Shown one piece after another: positions 7,077 to 13,811 of a DNA stretch of 21,116 bases. The notes beneath the pieces are model-generated. The model saw only the letters and a program-made list of their open reading frames with translations, was not told where the DNA came from and ran no database searches. This stretch comes from a virus. Location: IMG/VR virus record IMGVR_UViG_3300031857_016292, positions 1-21,116 of that record; one strand, 5' to 3'. A program made the translations under genes and the position numbers. The first letter of the stretch is position 1; every line of letters starts with the position of its first letter.

Positions 7077-7157
7077 CATATTTATTAACACTATCACTCT
7101 CATCTGAGAGCCTATATATACAAAAAAAGGGGTTTGAGTCAATCAACCCCTTTTTTA
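7077..7157 (+). ncRNA. Candidate small RNA (promoter motif, hairpin, terminator, no ORF)
   Basis: CATATTTATTAA at 7077-7088 matches the late-type promoter. The following stretch has no ATG, but contains the hairpin CTCTCATCTGAGAG (7097-7110) and then a strong terminator hairpin with a T-run (7122-7156). A transcript of roughly 60 nt is predicted. It may instead be only the 3' end region of the upstream gene. Confidence 0.35.
7122..7156. terminator. Bidirectional rho-independent terminator
   Basis: AAAAAAGGGGTT (7123-7134) pairs with AACCCCTTTTTT (7145-7156) around a 10-base loop. The A- and T-runs on both sides allow termination in both directions, though flanking genes are both on the + strand. 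Confidence 0.9.
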
Positions 7158-7172
7158 TTTATAAAAAGTGTT

Positions 7173-7182
7173 GTATATTTGT
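7173..7182 (+). promoter_or_regulatory. Host-type promoter -7 element GTATATTTGT
   Basis: The same 10-mer as at 6748, placed right after the terminator and 18 bases before the ATG at 7201. TATATTTG fits TAnnTTTG. Its position after a terminator makes it the likely start of the nusG transcription unit. Confidence 0.65.
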
Positions 7183-7200
7183 TTAAAATTAAACAAAATC

Positions 7201-7809
7201 ATGAAAGTAACGTTTACAGATAGTTTTTCTAAATCAATAAAAAGATTAATATGGCATGAAAATAAACTTTATAAGACATATTCTCTTTTTAGATACGATA
7301 TTCCGCGATTTTTTCATAATTTATGGTTATTCCGTAAAAATCTTTGGAATCATACGTGGTATAACGGTGACGGTTCTGTTTTGCCATGGGTAAAGACCGC
7401 TGTTGATGACATGTCTTGGAGAATTGAAAAATACGGACTTGAGATTGACGAAAGTCGCATGAAGAAGGTTGCAAAAATGAAGCGTCTTTCATATCTTATT
7501 GATATTTGTGTGAATGACAAGTATCTTGAGGTTGCAGAACAAGAATTGGGTATGAAATTAATACTTCACGAATGGGAATTTGAACCCGTAGACGAAAACA
7601 AAGAGTTATTTCAACTAAAAGATAAAGATACTCCTGAGGAAAAAGAACATAATCGTAAAATCTTCAAAAGGTCTCACGAAATTCAGAAGGAATATTGGGA
7701 AGAACTTTGTCAAATCATTAAAGGTCCTGATTATGACGCTATTAGAGCATCTGAGGAGGACTTTGATAAACTATATGACGGCTCTGATTTGAGAGCATGG
7801 TGGGATTAA
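7201..7809 (+). CDS. Hypothetical protein, phage-type
   Basis: 202 residues from the ATG at 7201; an upstream TTG in frame would extend it over the promoter motif and is rejected. The protein is charged and aromatic, with a basic Trp/Arg-rich N-terminal half (RYDIPRFFHNLWLFRKNLWNHTWYNGDG), central helices (ESRMKKVAKMKRLSYLIDICVNDK) and an acidic end closing with YDGSDLRAWWD. I recall similar endings among hypothetical proteins of large phages but know no function. It lies first in the unit with nusG, 15 bases upstream of it. Confidence 0.8.
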   Translation: MKVTFTDSFSKSIKRLIWHENKLYKTYSLFRYDIPRFFHNLWLFRKNLWNHTWYNGDGSVLPWVKTAVDDMSWRIEKYGLEIDESRMKKVAKMKRLSYLIDICVNDKYLEVAEQELGMKLILHEWEFEPVDENKELFQLKDKDTPEEKEHNRKIFKRSHEIQKEYWEELCQIIKGPDYDAIRASEEDFDKLYDGSDLRAWWD

Positions 7810-7824
7810 AAAAATAAATTTATT

Positions 7825-8346
7825 ATGGAATGGTATATTGTTAGAGCTCAGGCAAATAGAGAAAGAAAAGTTTCTGAGCGAATTATTAAAGAGGGTGAGA
7901 AAGGAGAATTAACAGGTGTAATAGGTAGAGTTGTTGTACCCACTGAAAAAGTATTTTTAACTAAAGATGGTAAAAAAACACAGAGAGAAAAAGTTTTATT
8001 TCCTGGTTACGTTTTTGTTGAGACATCCGCGATTGGTGAATTGAAACAAGTTGTTAAAAAAATACAGGGTGCGACAGGTTTACTGTCTGATAGAGCTGGA
8101 AATATACAAGTGGTTCCTGAAGCTGAAGTCAACCGAATGATAGGTATTCATGAAGAAAATAAAACTAAATCTTTTAGCGATATCTACAGTATTGGTGATG
8201 AAGTAATCATAACTGACGGACCTTTTACATCATTCAAAGGAAATATTGAAAATATTGATAAAGAAAAGGGTAAAGTTAAAGTAAATGTCCTTATCTTTGG
8301 CAGACCAACAATAGTTGAATTAGAAGATACACAAGTAAAAAAATGA
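7825..8346 (+). CDS. nusG: Transcription elongation/antitermination factor NusG
   Basis: 173 residues, full length. The NGN domain runs from EWYIVRAQANRERKVSERI to about residue 110 and includes LFPGYVFVE (58-66), the strand that contacts the RNA polymerase clamp. The KOW domain covers about 121-172 (IGDEVIITDGPFTSFKGNIENI, then FGRPTIVELEDTQV). Spacing and motifs resemble Bacteroidota NusG, so host origin is likely. Phage NusG copies may act as processivity or antitermination factors on host polymerase, or compete with host NusG; which applies cannot be read here. The stop overlaps the next start as ATGA. Confidence 0.95.
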   Translation: MEWYIVRAQANRERKVSERIIKEGEKGELTGVIGRVVVPTEKVFLTKDGKKTQREKVLFPGYVFVETSAIGELKQVVKKIQGATGLLSDRAGNIQVVPEAEVNRMIGIHEENKTKSFSDIYSIGDEVIITDGPFTSFKGNIENIDKEKGKVKVNVLIFGRPTIVELEDTQVKK

Positions 8347-9038
8347 AAATAACATTTATTTCAGACACTCACAATAAACACAAATCAATAACAGGTGATT
8401 TACTTGGTGGTGATTTGTTAATTCATGCTGGAGACATCTCAAGTATGGGATATAAGCATGAAATCCAAGAATTTTGCAAATGGTTTAATTCATTGGATAA
8501 CTATGATACCAAAGTATTCATTGCTGGTAACCATGATTGGGGGTTTCAAGACAGTCCAAAACAAAGTAAAGAAATTATTGATTCTTATAAACGGATTGAC
8601 TATCTCCAAGACGAAGAGTTAGGATTTCAAATCGGAGAAGGTCCTATGGTTAAAATTTACGGTAGTCCATGGCAACCTGAATTTTATAATTGGGCATTTA
8701 ACCTACCAAGAAATGGTTGGGAACTTGAGCAAAAATGGAATGACATTCCTGAAGATACTGACATCTTAATAACTCATGGTCCGGCTCAAGGATATGTTGA
8801 CACATCAGGACCACCTTGGAATGAACCTTTGCTAGGTTGTGAATTGTTGATTGAAAGAATCAAAAAAATTAAACCTAAGATTCATGTTTGTGGACACATT
8901 CACGGTGGATATGGTTATATGTTTAATGGGGATACTCACTTCATAAACGCTTCAGCATTAAATGAAAAGTATGACTATGTTAACAAACCATTAACGGTAG
9001 AATGGGACCCTATGACAAATAAACTTGATTTTTTATAA
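8343..9038 (+). CDS. Metallophosphoesterase (calcineurin-like)
   Basis: 231 residues with all metal-site motifs in order: SDTH (Asp8, His10), HAGD (Asp31), GNHD (Asn63, His64), THGP (His145) and GHIH (His185, His187). The layout, including SPWQPEFYNWAFN between motifs, is that of the MPPED/UPF0046-type metallophosphoesterases that act on phosphodiesters. The substrate cannot be told from sequence; cyclic nucleotides or RNA ends are possible. It overlaps nusG by four bases and is followed directly by a terminator, so nusG and this gene form a coupled pair. Confidence 0.93.
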   Translation: MKITFISDTHNKHKSITGDLLGGDLLIHAGDISSMGYKHEIQEFCKWFNSLDNYDTKVFIAGNHDWGFQDSPKQSKEIIDSYKRIDYLQDEELGFQIGEGPMVKIYGSPWQPEFYNWAFNLPRNGWELEQKWNDIPEDTDILITHGPAQGYVDTSGPPWNEPLLGCELLIERIKKIKPKIHVCGHIHGGYGYMFNGDTHFINASALNEKYDYVNKPLTVEWDPMTNKLDFL

Positions 9039-9064
9039 AAAACTGACATTATGTCAGTTTTTTT
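9037..9064 (+). terminator. Rho-independent terminator after the metallophosphoesterase
   Basis: AAAAAACTGACA (9037-9048), loop TTA, TGTCAGTTTTTT (9052-9063). Twelve paired bases and a T-run immediately after the stop codon. Confidence 0.9.
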
Positions 9065-9065
9065 G

Positions 9066-9110
9066 ATTTGGTACGGATTTTAATAATTTGGCACACGGAA
9101 CTTGATTCCA
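9066..9110 (+). promoter_or_regulatory. Repeat-bearing leader upstream of dnaK
   Basis: Two related elements, TTTGGTACGGATTTT (9066-9080) and TTTGGCACACGGAACTT (9087-9103), precede dnaK, and GGAACTTGATTCC forms a small inverted repeat. TTGGCAC resembles the upstream half of a sigma-54 promoter, but the -12 half is not at the correct distance. The region probably contains the dnaK promoter or an operator. Its exact type is unresolved. Confidence 0.35.
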
Positions 9111-9151
9111 TAAAATAAAAAACATATAATTAACAAAAAACAAAAAACTAT

Positions 9152-11023
9152 ATGGGTAAAATTATAGGTATTGATTTAGGAACAACAAATTCTTGCGTAG
9201 CAGTAATGGAAAACGGAGAACCTGTTGTGATTACAAACAGTGAAGGAAAAAGAACCACCCCTTCTATTGTTGGATTTTCAAATGGTGGAGAAAGAAAGAT
9301 TGGTGACCCGGCAAAAAGACAATCGGTGACTAATCCTGATAAAACCGTTTATTCTATTAAACGTTTTATGGGAGCTAGTTTTGACGAAACAAAAAATGAA
9401 TCAAAAAGAGTTCCTTATAAAGTGGTTAAAGGAGACGGTAATACCCCAAGAGTTGAGATTGACAATAGAAAATACTCACCTCAGGAAATTTCCGCAATGG
9501 TTTTACAGAAAATGAAACAAACCGCTGAGGATTATCTTGGACAAGAAGTCACTGAAGCGGTAATTACAGTTCCTGCATATTTTAATGATGCTCAGAGACA
9601 GGCAACAAAAGAAGCTGGTGAAATTGCGGGTTTAACAGTTCGTCGTATTATAAATGAACCAACCGCGGCGGCATTGGCTTATGGTCTTGATAAACAATCT
9701 AAAGACATGAAGATTGTGGTATTTGACTGTGGTGGTGGAACACACGATGTTTCAGTACTAGAGTTGGGAGATGGTGTCTTTGAAGTATTATCTACTGATG
9801 GTGATACTCATTTGGGTGGTGATGATTTTGACCAATCAATTATTGATTGGTTAGTTAAAGAATTTAAAGACGAGAACGGACTTGATTTGTCTAAAGACCC
9901 TATGGCGTTACAAAGACTTCGTGAAGGTGCTGAAAAGGCGAAAATAGAACTATCGTCATCACCATCGACTGAAATTAATCTTCCTTACATTATGCCGGTT
10001 GACGGAGTTCCAAAACACTTGGTTAGAACGCTAACAAAGGCTAAATTTGAACAGTTGGTTGATAACCTAATCCAAAGAACCATTAAACCTTGTGAATCGG
10101 CATTGAAAAATGCGGGATTGAAACCCTCAGACATCAATGAAATTATTTTAGTTGGTGGGTCAACTCGTATTCCGGCAGTTCAAGAGGCGGTTAAAAAATT
10201 CTTCGGAAAAGAACCGTCAAAAGGAGTTAACCCCGATGAAGTTGTTGCCTTAGGAGCGGCAATACAAGGAGGAGTGTTAGCAGGTGATTCAACGGTTAAA
10301 GATGTACTTCTATTGGATGTTACACCATTGTCATTAGGTATTGAGACTATGGGTGGAGTCTTTACCAAATTGATTGAATCAAACACAACCATCCCAACCA
10401 AAAAATCACAGGTATTCTCAACAGCGGCTGATAATCAACCGTCAGTTGAAATACACGTATTACAGGGGGAAAGACCAATGGCAAAAGACAACAGAACCAT
10501 AGGTCGTTTTCACCTTGACGGAATCCCACCATCAATGAGAGGGGTCCCGCAAATTGAAGTTACTTTTGACATTGATGCGAATGGTATTATCAATGTGTCA
10601 GCATTAGATAAGGCAACTAATAAACAACAATCAATTCGTATTGAATCCTCTTCTGGATTATCAAAAGAAGAAATTGAACGTATGAAAAAAGACGCTGAAT
10701 TAAATGCAGAACAAGACAGAAAGGTAAAAGAAGAAGCTGATGTTATTAACCAAGCAGATTCTATGATTTTCCAAACTGAAAAATCAATGAAAGACTTGGA
10801 AGACAAACTAACTGAGGACGATAAAAATGAAATCACGACAGCTCTTGATTCACTAAAAGAATCACACAAATCAAAAGATGTTGAAAAAATCAAATCGTCA
10901 ATGGATAAAGTTAACGAGACTTTCCAAAAAATAACTCAAAATTTGTATAATCAAACCACGGAAAATGGTGGACAGGATTATGAAGTTTCCGATGTTGATT
11001 TTGAAGAGGTAAAACAAAATTAA
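9152..11023 (+). CDS. dnaK: Molecular chaperone DnaK (Hsp70)
   Basis: 623 residues, full length. ATPase domain motifs are [47 protein letters not shown] (191-201), [10 protein letters not shown]. The interdomain linker is [13 protein letters not shown] (384-396). The substrate-binding domain includes [19 protein letters not shown], and a full helical lid ends in [14 protein letters not shown], which keeps the bacterial DnaK tail. Wording such as [23 protein letters not shown] and [11 protein letters not shown] is typical of Bacteroidota DnaK, so it was probably taken from a host. Cys193 replaces the usual Leu in DLGGGT; the catalytic Thr is kept. It stands as its own unit between two terminators, without dnaJ or grpE beside it. 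Confidence 0.98.
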   Translation: MGKIIGIDLGTTNSCVAVMENGEPVVITNSEGKRTTPSIVGFSNGGERKIGDPAKRQSVTNPDKTVYSIKRFMGASFDETKNESKRVPYKVVKGDGNTPRVEIDNRKYSPQEISAMVLQKMKQTAEDYLGQEVTEAVITVPAYFNDAQRQATKEAGEIAGLTVRRIINEPTAAALAYGLDKQSKDMKIVVFDCGGGTHDVSVLELGDGVFEVLSTDGDTHLGGDDFDQSIIDWLVKEFKDENGLDLSKDPMALQRLREGAEKAKIELSSSPSTEINLPYIMPVDGVPKHLVRTLTKAKFEQLVDNLIQRTIKPCESALKNAGLKPSDINEIILVGGSTRIPAVQEAVKKFFGKEPSKGVNPDEVVALGAAIQGGVLAGDSTVKDVLLLDVTPLSLGIETMGGVFTKLIESNTTIPTKKSQVFSTAADNQPSVEIHVLQGERPMAKDNRTIGRFHLDGIPPSMRGVPQIEVTFDIDANGIINVSALDKATNKQQSIRIESSSGLSKEEIERMKKDAELNAEQDRKVKEEADVINQADSMIFQTEKSMKDLEDKLTEDDKNEITTALDSLKESHKSKDVEKIKSSMDKVNETFQKITQNLYNQTTENGGQDYEVSDVDFEEVKQN

Positions 11024-11033
11024 AAAAGTTATG

Positions 11034-11060
11034 AAAAATCCCACGATTGTGGGATTTTTT
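11034..11060 (+). terminator. Rho-independent terminator after dnaK
   Basis: AAAAATCCCAC (11034-11044), loop GATT, GTGGGATTTTT (11049-11059), then a further T. It begins ten bases after the dnaK stop. Confidence 0.9.
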
Positions 11061-11063
11061 GTT

Positions 11064-11071
11064 TATCTTTG
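11064..11071 (+). promoter_or_regulatory. Host-type promoter -7 element TATCTTTG
   Basis: TATCTTTG matches TAnnTTTG exactly and ends four bases before the ATG at 11076. A start site at the usual distance would fall at or next to that ATG, giving a leaderless message. Confidence 0.5.
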
Positions 11072-11075
11072 TATT

Positions 11076-11252
11076 ATGACTTTTTTGATGCTGTGTTTGA
11101 TTAATACATTCAGTAGGAGATTTTTCCAATATCACCGAGGAGAAACCGAGTACGTCTCTTTTGTTGGGGAGGTAAAACAACTATTTGTTTGTTTTTTGTA
11201 TAGTATACCAACGGTTTTGATTATAACATTAATTATAAATTTAATAACATAA
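11076..11252 (+). CDS. Small membrane protein
   Basis: 58 residues from the ATG at 11076. The frame opens at 11031, but that extension is the dnaK terminator hairpin and is rejected. Two hydrophobic segments are seen: MTFLMLCLINTF at the N-terminus (short) and QLFVCFLYSIPTVLIITLIINLI (about 35-57, a convincing transmembrane helix), separated by a basic/acidic loop (SRRFFQYHRGETEYVSF). It probably sits in the inner membrane. It is followed two bases after its stop by another short gene, so it heads a unit with the HAD gene. Function unknown. Confidence 0.65.
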   Translation: MTFLMLCLINTFSRRFFQYHRGETEYVSFVGEVKQLFVCFLYSIPTVLIITLIINLIT

Positions 11253-11253
11253 T

Positions 11254-11403
11254 ATGAAACAAGGAAAATACCAAGTAATTTATGAAGATGATTTAAGTAA
11301 GTCAATTTGGACTTATGATACTGAGAAATTTAAAAATGGACCAATTTCAGTTGAGGTATTTGACAAAACTGAAGAACCGGTCAAAAAGAAACGAAAAAAA
11401 TGA
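11254..11403 (+). CDS. Small hypothetical protein, 49 residues
   Basis: Starts with ATG two bases after the previous stop and ends in TGA overlapping the ATG of the HAD gene (ATGA at 11400-11403), so it is almost certainly translated. The sequence begins MKQGKYQVIYEDDLSKSIWTYD and ends in a strongly basic tail (PVKKKRKK). A small beta hairpin plus flexible tail is plausible. The protein is not recognised; the basic tail could bind nucleic acid or phosphate-rich partners. Confidence 0.7.
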   Translation: MKQGKYQVIYEDDLSKSIWTYDTEKFKNGPISVEVFDKTEEPVKKKRKK

Positions 11404-11978
11404 AAGCATTATTTTTGGACCACGATGGGGTTATTTGTTTATCAAATAATTGGGGGTCAAGATGGAAAAAACAAAGGGAGGTTAGAAAAAAATTAACCGA
11501 GGATGAAAGGTCCTTACCTGTTCATGCCAGATTTGATAATATTGACGGAAAGGCAATTAAAGTTTTAAATGAGATTATTGAAAAAACTAATGCCGAGATT
11601 GTGGTGACATCTGATTGGAGAAATTGGTGTACGGTTGATGAAATGGGTGAATACTACGAAAGTCAGGGTATTATAAAAAAACCTATCAGTTTTACAAAAT
11701 TTATACAGGACTGTGATTATGAAGAAGATTTTCCTTGGTCAAGAGAATGGGATTTAGAACAGACCAGGTCTATTGAAATTAAACAATACCTCAGAGAACA
11801 TCCTGAGATAACTCATTGGGTCGCGGTTGACGACTTAAATATGGGTAAAAAAATAATGAGTTACGGTATGGAATATGTTCGTGATTGGGCTCTGGATAAT
11901 TTTGTACTTACCCGTTACAGGAGAGAAGGTATTAAACAATGTGGTGTTAAAGAAAAGATAATCTCCTATCTAAAATAA
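11400..11978 (+). CDS. HAD-superfamily phosphatase-like protein
   Basis: 192 residues. HAD motif I is FLDHDGVI with Asp7 and Asp9 (nucleophile and acid/base). Motif II is VVTSDWR (Ser71 after Thr70), and the downstream acidic motif is WVAVDDLNMG (Asp144, Asp145). There is an extended cap-like insertion between motif I and II, containing WGSRWKKQREVRKKLTEDERSLP. This HAD group is seen in several phages and in RNA-repair or phosphatase contexts; the substrate here is unknown. It overlaps the short gene before it and is followed immediately by a strong terminator. Confidence 0.85.
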   Translation: MKALFLDHDGVICLSNNWGSRWKKQREVRKKLTEDERSLPVHARFDNIDGKAIKVLNEIIEKTNAEIVVTSDWRNWCTVDEMGEYYESQGIIKKPISFTKFIQDCDYEEDFPWSREWDLEQTRSIEIKQYLREHPEITHWVAVDDLNMGKKIMSYGMEYVRDWALDNFVLTRYRREGIKQCGVKEKIISYLK

Positions 11979-12003
11979 AAAACCCCCAATTAAGGGGGTT
12001 TTT
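11978..12003. terminator. Bidirectional terminator between convergent genes
   Basis: AAAAACCCCC (11978-11987), loop AATTAA, GGGGGTTTTT (11994-12003). It lies between the + strand HAD gene and the - strand gene ending at 12010, with A- and T-runs suited to both directions. Confidence 0.92.
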
Positions 12004-12009
12004 AAAATT

Positions 12010-12315
12010 TTATTTAAACGGCTTAGTTTTACGATATGTTGCGAAATCAGCCAGATTTAAAACGTTATCCATAAGTTCTTCCTCAGTTTTAGACTTCATA
12101 ATAGAAGACGCCCACGCTTTTTTCATTTTATATAATCCATAGTCTTTATCGTCAATTTCTCTTTTCATTTTTGCAAGTTTAGTCCCGGCATCGTCATCCT
12201 CACCTGGTTTATACTCATCCCATTCAGGTTTATAACCTGGATATTCTTGTTCTTGTATTACTCTATTTACAAGTCTAGTCAAATCTGACTCAGTTAATCT
12301 TACTATTTTTTTCAT
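12010..12315 (-). CDS. Tagged hypothetical protein
   Basis: 101 residues. The N-terminus MKKIVRLTESDLTRLVNRVIQEQ is the clearest example of the short amphipathic tag repeated in this window. After it comes a Pro/Tyr/Asp-rich linker (YPGYKPEWDEYKPGEDDD) and a C-terminal helical domain of about 55 residues (GTKLAKMKREIDDKDYGLYKMKKAWASSI...). I recall very similar N-termini on many otherwise different proteins from marine and Bacteroidota phages. The likely role is a virion-internal or scaffold-associated protein, by inference. The late-type motif upstream (12337-12351) supports late expression. Confidence 0.8.
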   Translation of the reverse strand: MKKIVRLTESDLTRLVNRVIQEQEYPGYKPEWDEYKPGEDDDAGTKLAKMKREIDDKDYGLYKMKKAWASSIMKSKTEEELMDNVLNLADFATYRKTKPFK

Positions 12316-12336
12316 TTTTTATAATTTTATAATTTT

Positions 12337-12351
12337 ATAATAATAAATATC
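12337..12351 (-). promoter_or_regulatory. Late-type promoter motif
   Basis: On the - strand this reads GATATTTATTATTATAA, upstream of the start at 12315 with an AT-only leader of about 21 bases. Confidence 0.5.
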
Positions 12352-12376
12352 ACATCAAAAAAAAAAATTATTTTTT

Positions 12377-12661
12377 TTATTCTTCAGAATCTTCTTCTTT
12401 TTTCTTACCTCTACGAGCGGTAAATTTATCAACACTTGCTAAACCTAAAGTTCCAAATGCTAATAACGCAACAGCATCAACTAAATATCTGGCAGGTGCT
12501 ACATCAACCGATGAAAAACTATTATGGTACATTGTTATACATAATGCAACCGCACATCCCATACCTACAATCCTCTTAGATGATGGGTTTCCCTTTTCGT
12601 CGTTGAAAACTCCCTTCAACCACATAAAAGTTTCTTTGATAAAATTTAAAATTGTTTTCAT
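12377..12661 (-). CDS. Holin-like small membrane protein
   Basis: 94 residues from the ATG at 12661. An amphipathic N-terminal helix (MKTILNFIKETFMWLKGVFND) is followed by GNPSSKR, then two transmembrane helices (about 31-47 and 57-76, the second VDAVALLAFGTLGLAS) and a strongly charged tail (RRGKKKEEDSEE). This order, including the SSKR lead into the first helix, is typical of phage holin-type proteins in Bacteroidota phages, which make the membrane lesion that lets muralidases reach peptidoglycan. The frame stays open 42 codons further upstream, over the neighbouring small gene, but ATG 12661 is preceded by an AGGA-like stretch and is preferred. Confidence 0.7.
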   Translation of the reverse strand: MKTILNFIKETFMWLKGVFNDEKGNPSSKRIVGMGCAVALCITMYHNSFSSVDVAPARYLVDAVALLAFGTLGLASVDKFTARRGKKKEEDSEE

Positions 12662-12677
12662 AATTCCTGTTTTTTCA

Positions 12678-12800
12678 TTATCTACCTTGTCCTCTGTAGG
12701 CTTTTGGTTTTCGTTCTTTTGGTCCATATTTTCTTTTTGGTTTACCCTCTTTTTTTTTTCCAAAGGTCTCTTTTGAGCCTTGAGCACTTGTTTTAGCCAT
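12678..12800 (-). CDS. Small, highly basic protein (40 residues)
   Basis: Begins with ATG at 12800 (MAKTSAQGSKETFGKKKEGK) and continues with KPKRKYGPKERKPKAYRGQGR to the stop at 12678. About one third of residues are Lys or Arg and there is almost no hydrophobic residue, so it is likely disordered and may bind nucleic acid or the capsid interior. A late-type promoter (12839-12850) precedes it at 38 bases, and it is followed after 16 bases by the holin-like gene. Ten consecutive A residues in the coding strand (12750-12759) encode GKKK and form a possible slippage site. The KYGPKE-KPK-YRGQGR ending resembles small phage proteins I recall. Confidence 0.6.
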   Translation of the reverse strand: MAKTSAQGSKETFGKKKEGKPKRKYGPKERKPKAYRGQGR

Positions 12801-12838
12801 AATTCTTTACTTTATTTTATTTTTATTTATATTGTTCA

Positions 12839-12850
12839 ATTATAAATATC
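12839..12850 (-). promoter_or_regulatory. Late-type promoter motif GATATTTATAAT
   Basis: Read on the - strand, GATATTTATAAT stands just after a terminator and upstream of the small basic gene at 12800. Confidence 0.5.
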
Positions 12851-12860
12851 ATAAAAACAA

Positions 12861-12890
12861 AAAAGGGGACAGTAGCGAACTTCCCCTTTT
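12861..12890 (-). terminator. Rho-independent terminator
   Basis: On the - strand AAAAGGGGA and TCCCCTTTT pair (12861-12869 with 12882-12890) around a 12-base loop, followed by TT then GTTTTT. It ends the transcript of the gene at 12938-13453. Two smaller stems (CCTC/GAGG near 12923-12936 and GTTA/TAAC near 12894-12910) lie between the stop and this hairpin. Confidence 0.8.
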
Positions 12891-12937
12891 CCTGTTACCA
12901 TAACTGATAACGGTCCTAAAAGTCCTCATATAGAGGG

Positions 12938-13453
12938 TTATTTTTCCTTAATAAGATTTATACATCTTTTAAGATATTCTTTTGCTCTCGGTGATGGTGT
13001 ATATTCATCATCTTTAGATTGTAGCGCTAATACCCTCTCAATGTCTTTAACCAATTCAGTACCGTGCTCATTTTCTTTATAAAGTTCAATTACTTTATCC
13101 ATAGCACGATGACATTCACCAGAAGTTTCATCAAAATAATTTTTGTTTCTAAATTTGTTTAAATGATTCATCATTTCATAGGACAAGTGAGACCCACCGT
13201 CTGAAACGTCTTTAAACAGTCTTAAATTATTTAAAATACCTATAGTATCAACCATTGAGTTAACTCCACCACCTCTTTTCATAACACTCGGAGTGTAATG
13301 TATAAAGTCATCTGCTTTACCGACAATTTCATCCAACGGTATAGTGTTATTACTTAGACACATTGGTTTTCTTTCTTTTGAGTCAATCTCAGTTTCCTCA
13401 AGAATTCTTTTTCTAATAATTTCTCTGAGTTTTGATTCGTTTATTTTTTTCAT
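12938..13453 (-). CDS. Tagged hypothetical protein
   Basis: 171 residues from ATG 13453; an upstream TTG in the same frame would run over the promoter motif and is rejected. The N-terminus MKKINESKLREIIRKRILEE belongs to the shared tag set. After it the protein is mostly helical (KADDFIHYTPSVMKRGGGVNSMVDTIGILNNLRLF, then FDETSGECHRAMDKVIELYKENEHG). No known domain is recognised. A conserved-looking SDGGSHLSYEMMNHLNKF segment might hold an active site, but nothing supports that directly. Late-type promoter TATATTTATTGA lies 18 bases upstream. Confidence 0.8.
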   Translation of the reverse strand: MKKINESKLREIIRKRILEETEIDSKERKPMCLSNNTIPLDEIVGKADDFIHYTPSVMKRGGGVNSMVDTIGILNNLRLFKDVSDGGSHLSYEMMNHLNKFRNKNYFDETSGECHRAMDKVIELYKENEHGTELVKDIERVLALQSKDDEYTPSPRAKEYLKRCINLIKEK

Positions 13454-13470
13454 ATTGAGATTCTTTTTCT

Positions 13471-13483
13471 TCAATAAATATAC
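13471..13483 (-). promoter_or_regulatory. Late-type promoter motif
   Basis: Read on the - strand as GTATATTTATTGA, ending 17 bases before the ATG at 13453. Confidence 0.5.
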
Positions 13484-13510
13484 ACTCAAATAAAATTATT
13501 TCTATTCTAT

Positions 13511-13520
13511 AGTATTTATA
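13511..13520 (+). promoter_or_regulatory. Late-type promoter motif AGTATTTATA
   Basis: AGTATTTATA lies about 46 bases before the membrane-protein start at 13567, back to back with the - strand motif at 13471-13483. Confidence 0.4.
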
Positions 13521-13566
13521 TGATATTTGGTGACAACCATAAAATTTAATTTTTACAACATGGAAG

Positions 13567-13788
13567 ATGGAGATAGTAAAAAAGACTTGGAGGAAAATTT
13601 TCTTGGAAAACGTATATGTAAAGCTACTTATGATGGGGATGTTCTTCAACCCATTTGGGTTCGATATAATACAATACTATCTTATGTCACTAACAGGGAG
13701 TTTGTGGAGCGCAAACTTGGTTTTATACTCACTGTCGGGACTTTGTTTTGGGTCTGCTTTATTGTTGAGAAAATTCTCTAAGTTGTAA
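13567..13788 (+). CDS. Small membrane protein
   Basis: 73 residues: a basic N-terminus (EIVKKTWRKIF), then a hydrophobic helix (VKLLMMGMFFNPFGFDIIQYYLM), a short SLTGSLWSAN turn and a second helix (LVLYSLSGLCFGSALLL), ending in RKFSKL. The NPFGFD...LTGS-W pattern looks like membrane proteins I recall from other large phages. A second frame (start 13560) is also open over the same stretch, but its product is less protein-like and would waste this well-formed two-helix topology. It could be a holin, antiholin or spanin-like factor; no direct evidence. Confidence 0.65.
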   Translation: MEIVKKTWRKIFLENVYVKLLMMGMFFNPFGFDIIQYYLMSLTGSLWSANLVLYSLSGLCFGSALLLRKFSKL

Positions 13789-13789
13789 A

Positions 13790-13800
13790 ATATTTATTAT
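13790..13800 (+). promoter_or_regulatory. Late-type promoter motif ATATTTATTAT
   Basis: ATATTTATTAT ends 11 bases before the ATG at 13812, immediately after the upstream stop codon. Confidence 0.5.
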
Positions 13801-13811
13801 AAAATCAAGAT

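Noticed and set aside
7168-7200. Upstream start for the 7201 gene
   Set aside because: It would place the coding region on the GTATATTTGT promoter; the ATG at 7201 begins a normal domain-like sequence.
9088-9104. Sigma-54 promoter before dnaK
   Set aside because: TTGGCAC fits the -24 half but the expected TTGC is two bases off and lacks its C, so I do not call it.
10510-10893. Open frame antisense to dnaK
   Set aside because: Ser-rich product typical of a reverse frame of a Glu/Lys-rich gene, lying fully inside dnaK and without promoter.
12010-13453. The tag as a signal peptide
   Set aside because: The segment is amphipathic and charged, without a hydrophobic core or cleavage-site pattern, so export is unlikely.
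13527-13781. Alternative open frame overlapping the 13567 membrane protein
   Set aside because: Also open, with an ATG at 13560 (MEDGDSKKDLEENF), but the product has less regular structure, while the other frame gives a well-formed two-helix membrane protein with a familiar NPFGFD motif. Only one is likely real; this remains the less certain choice.
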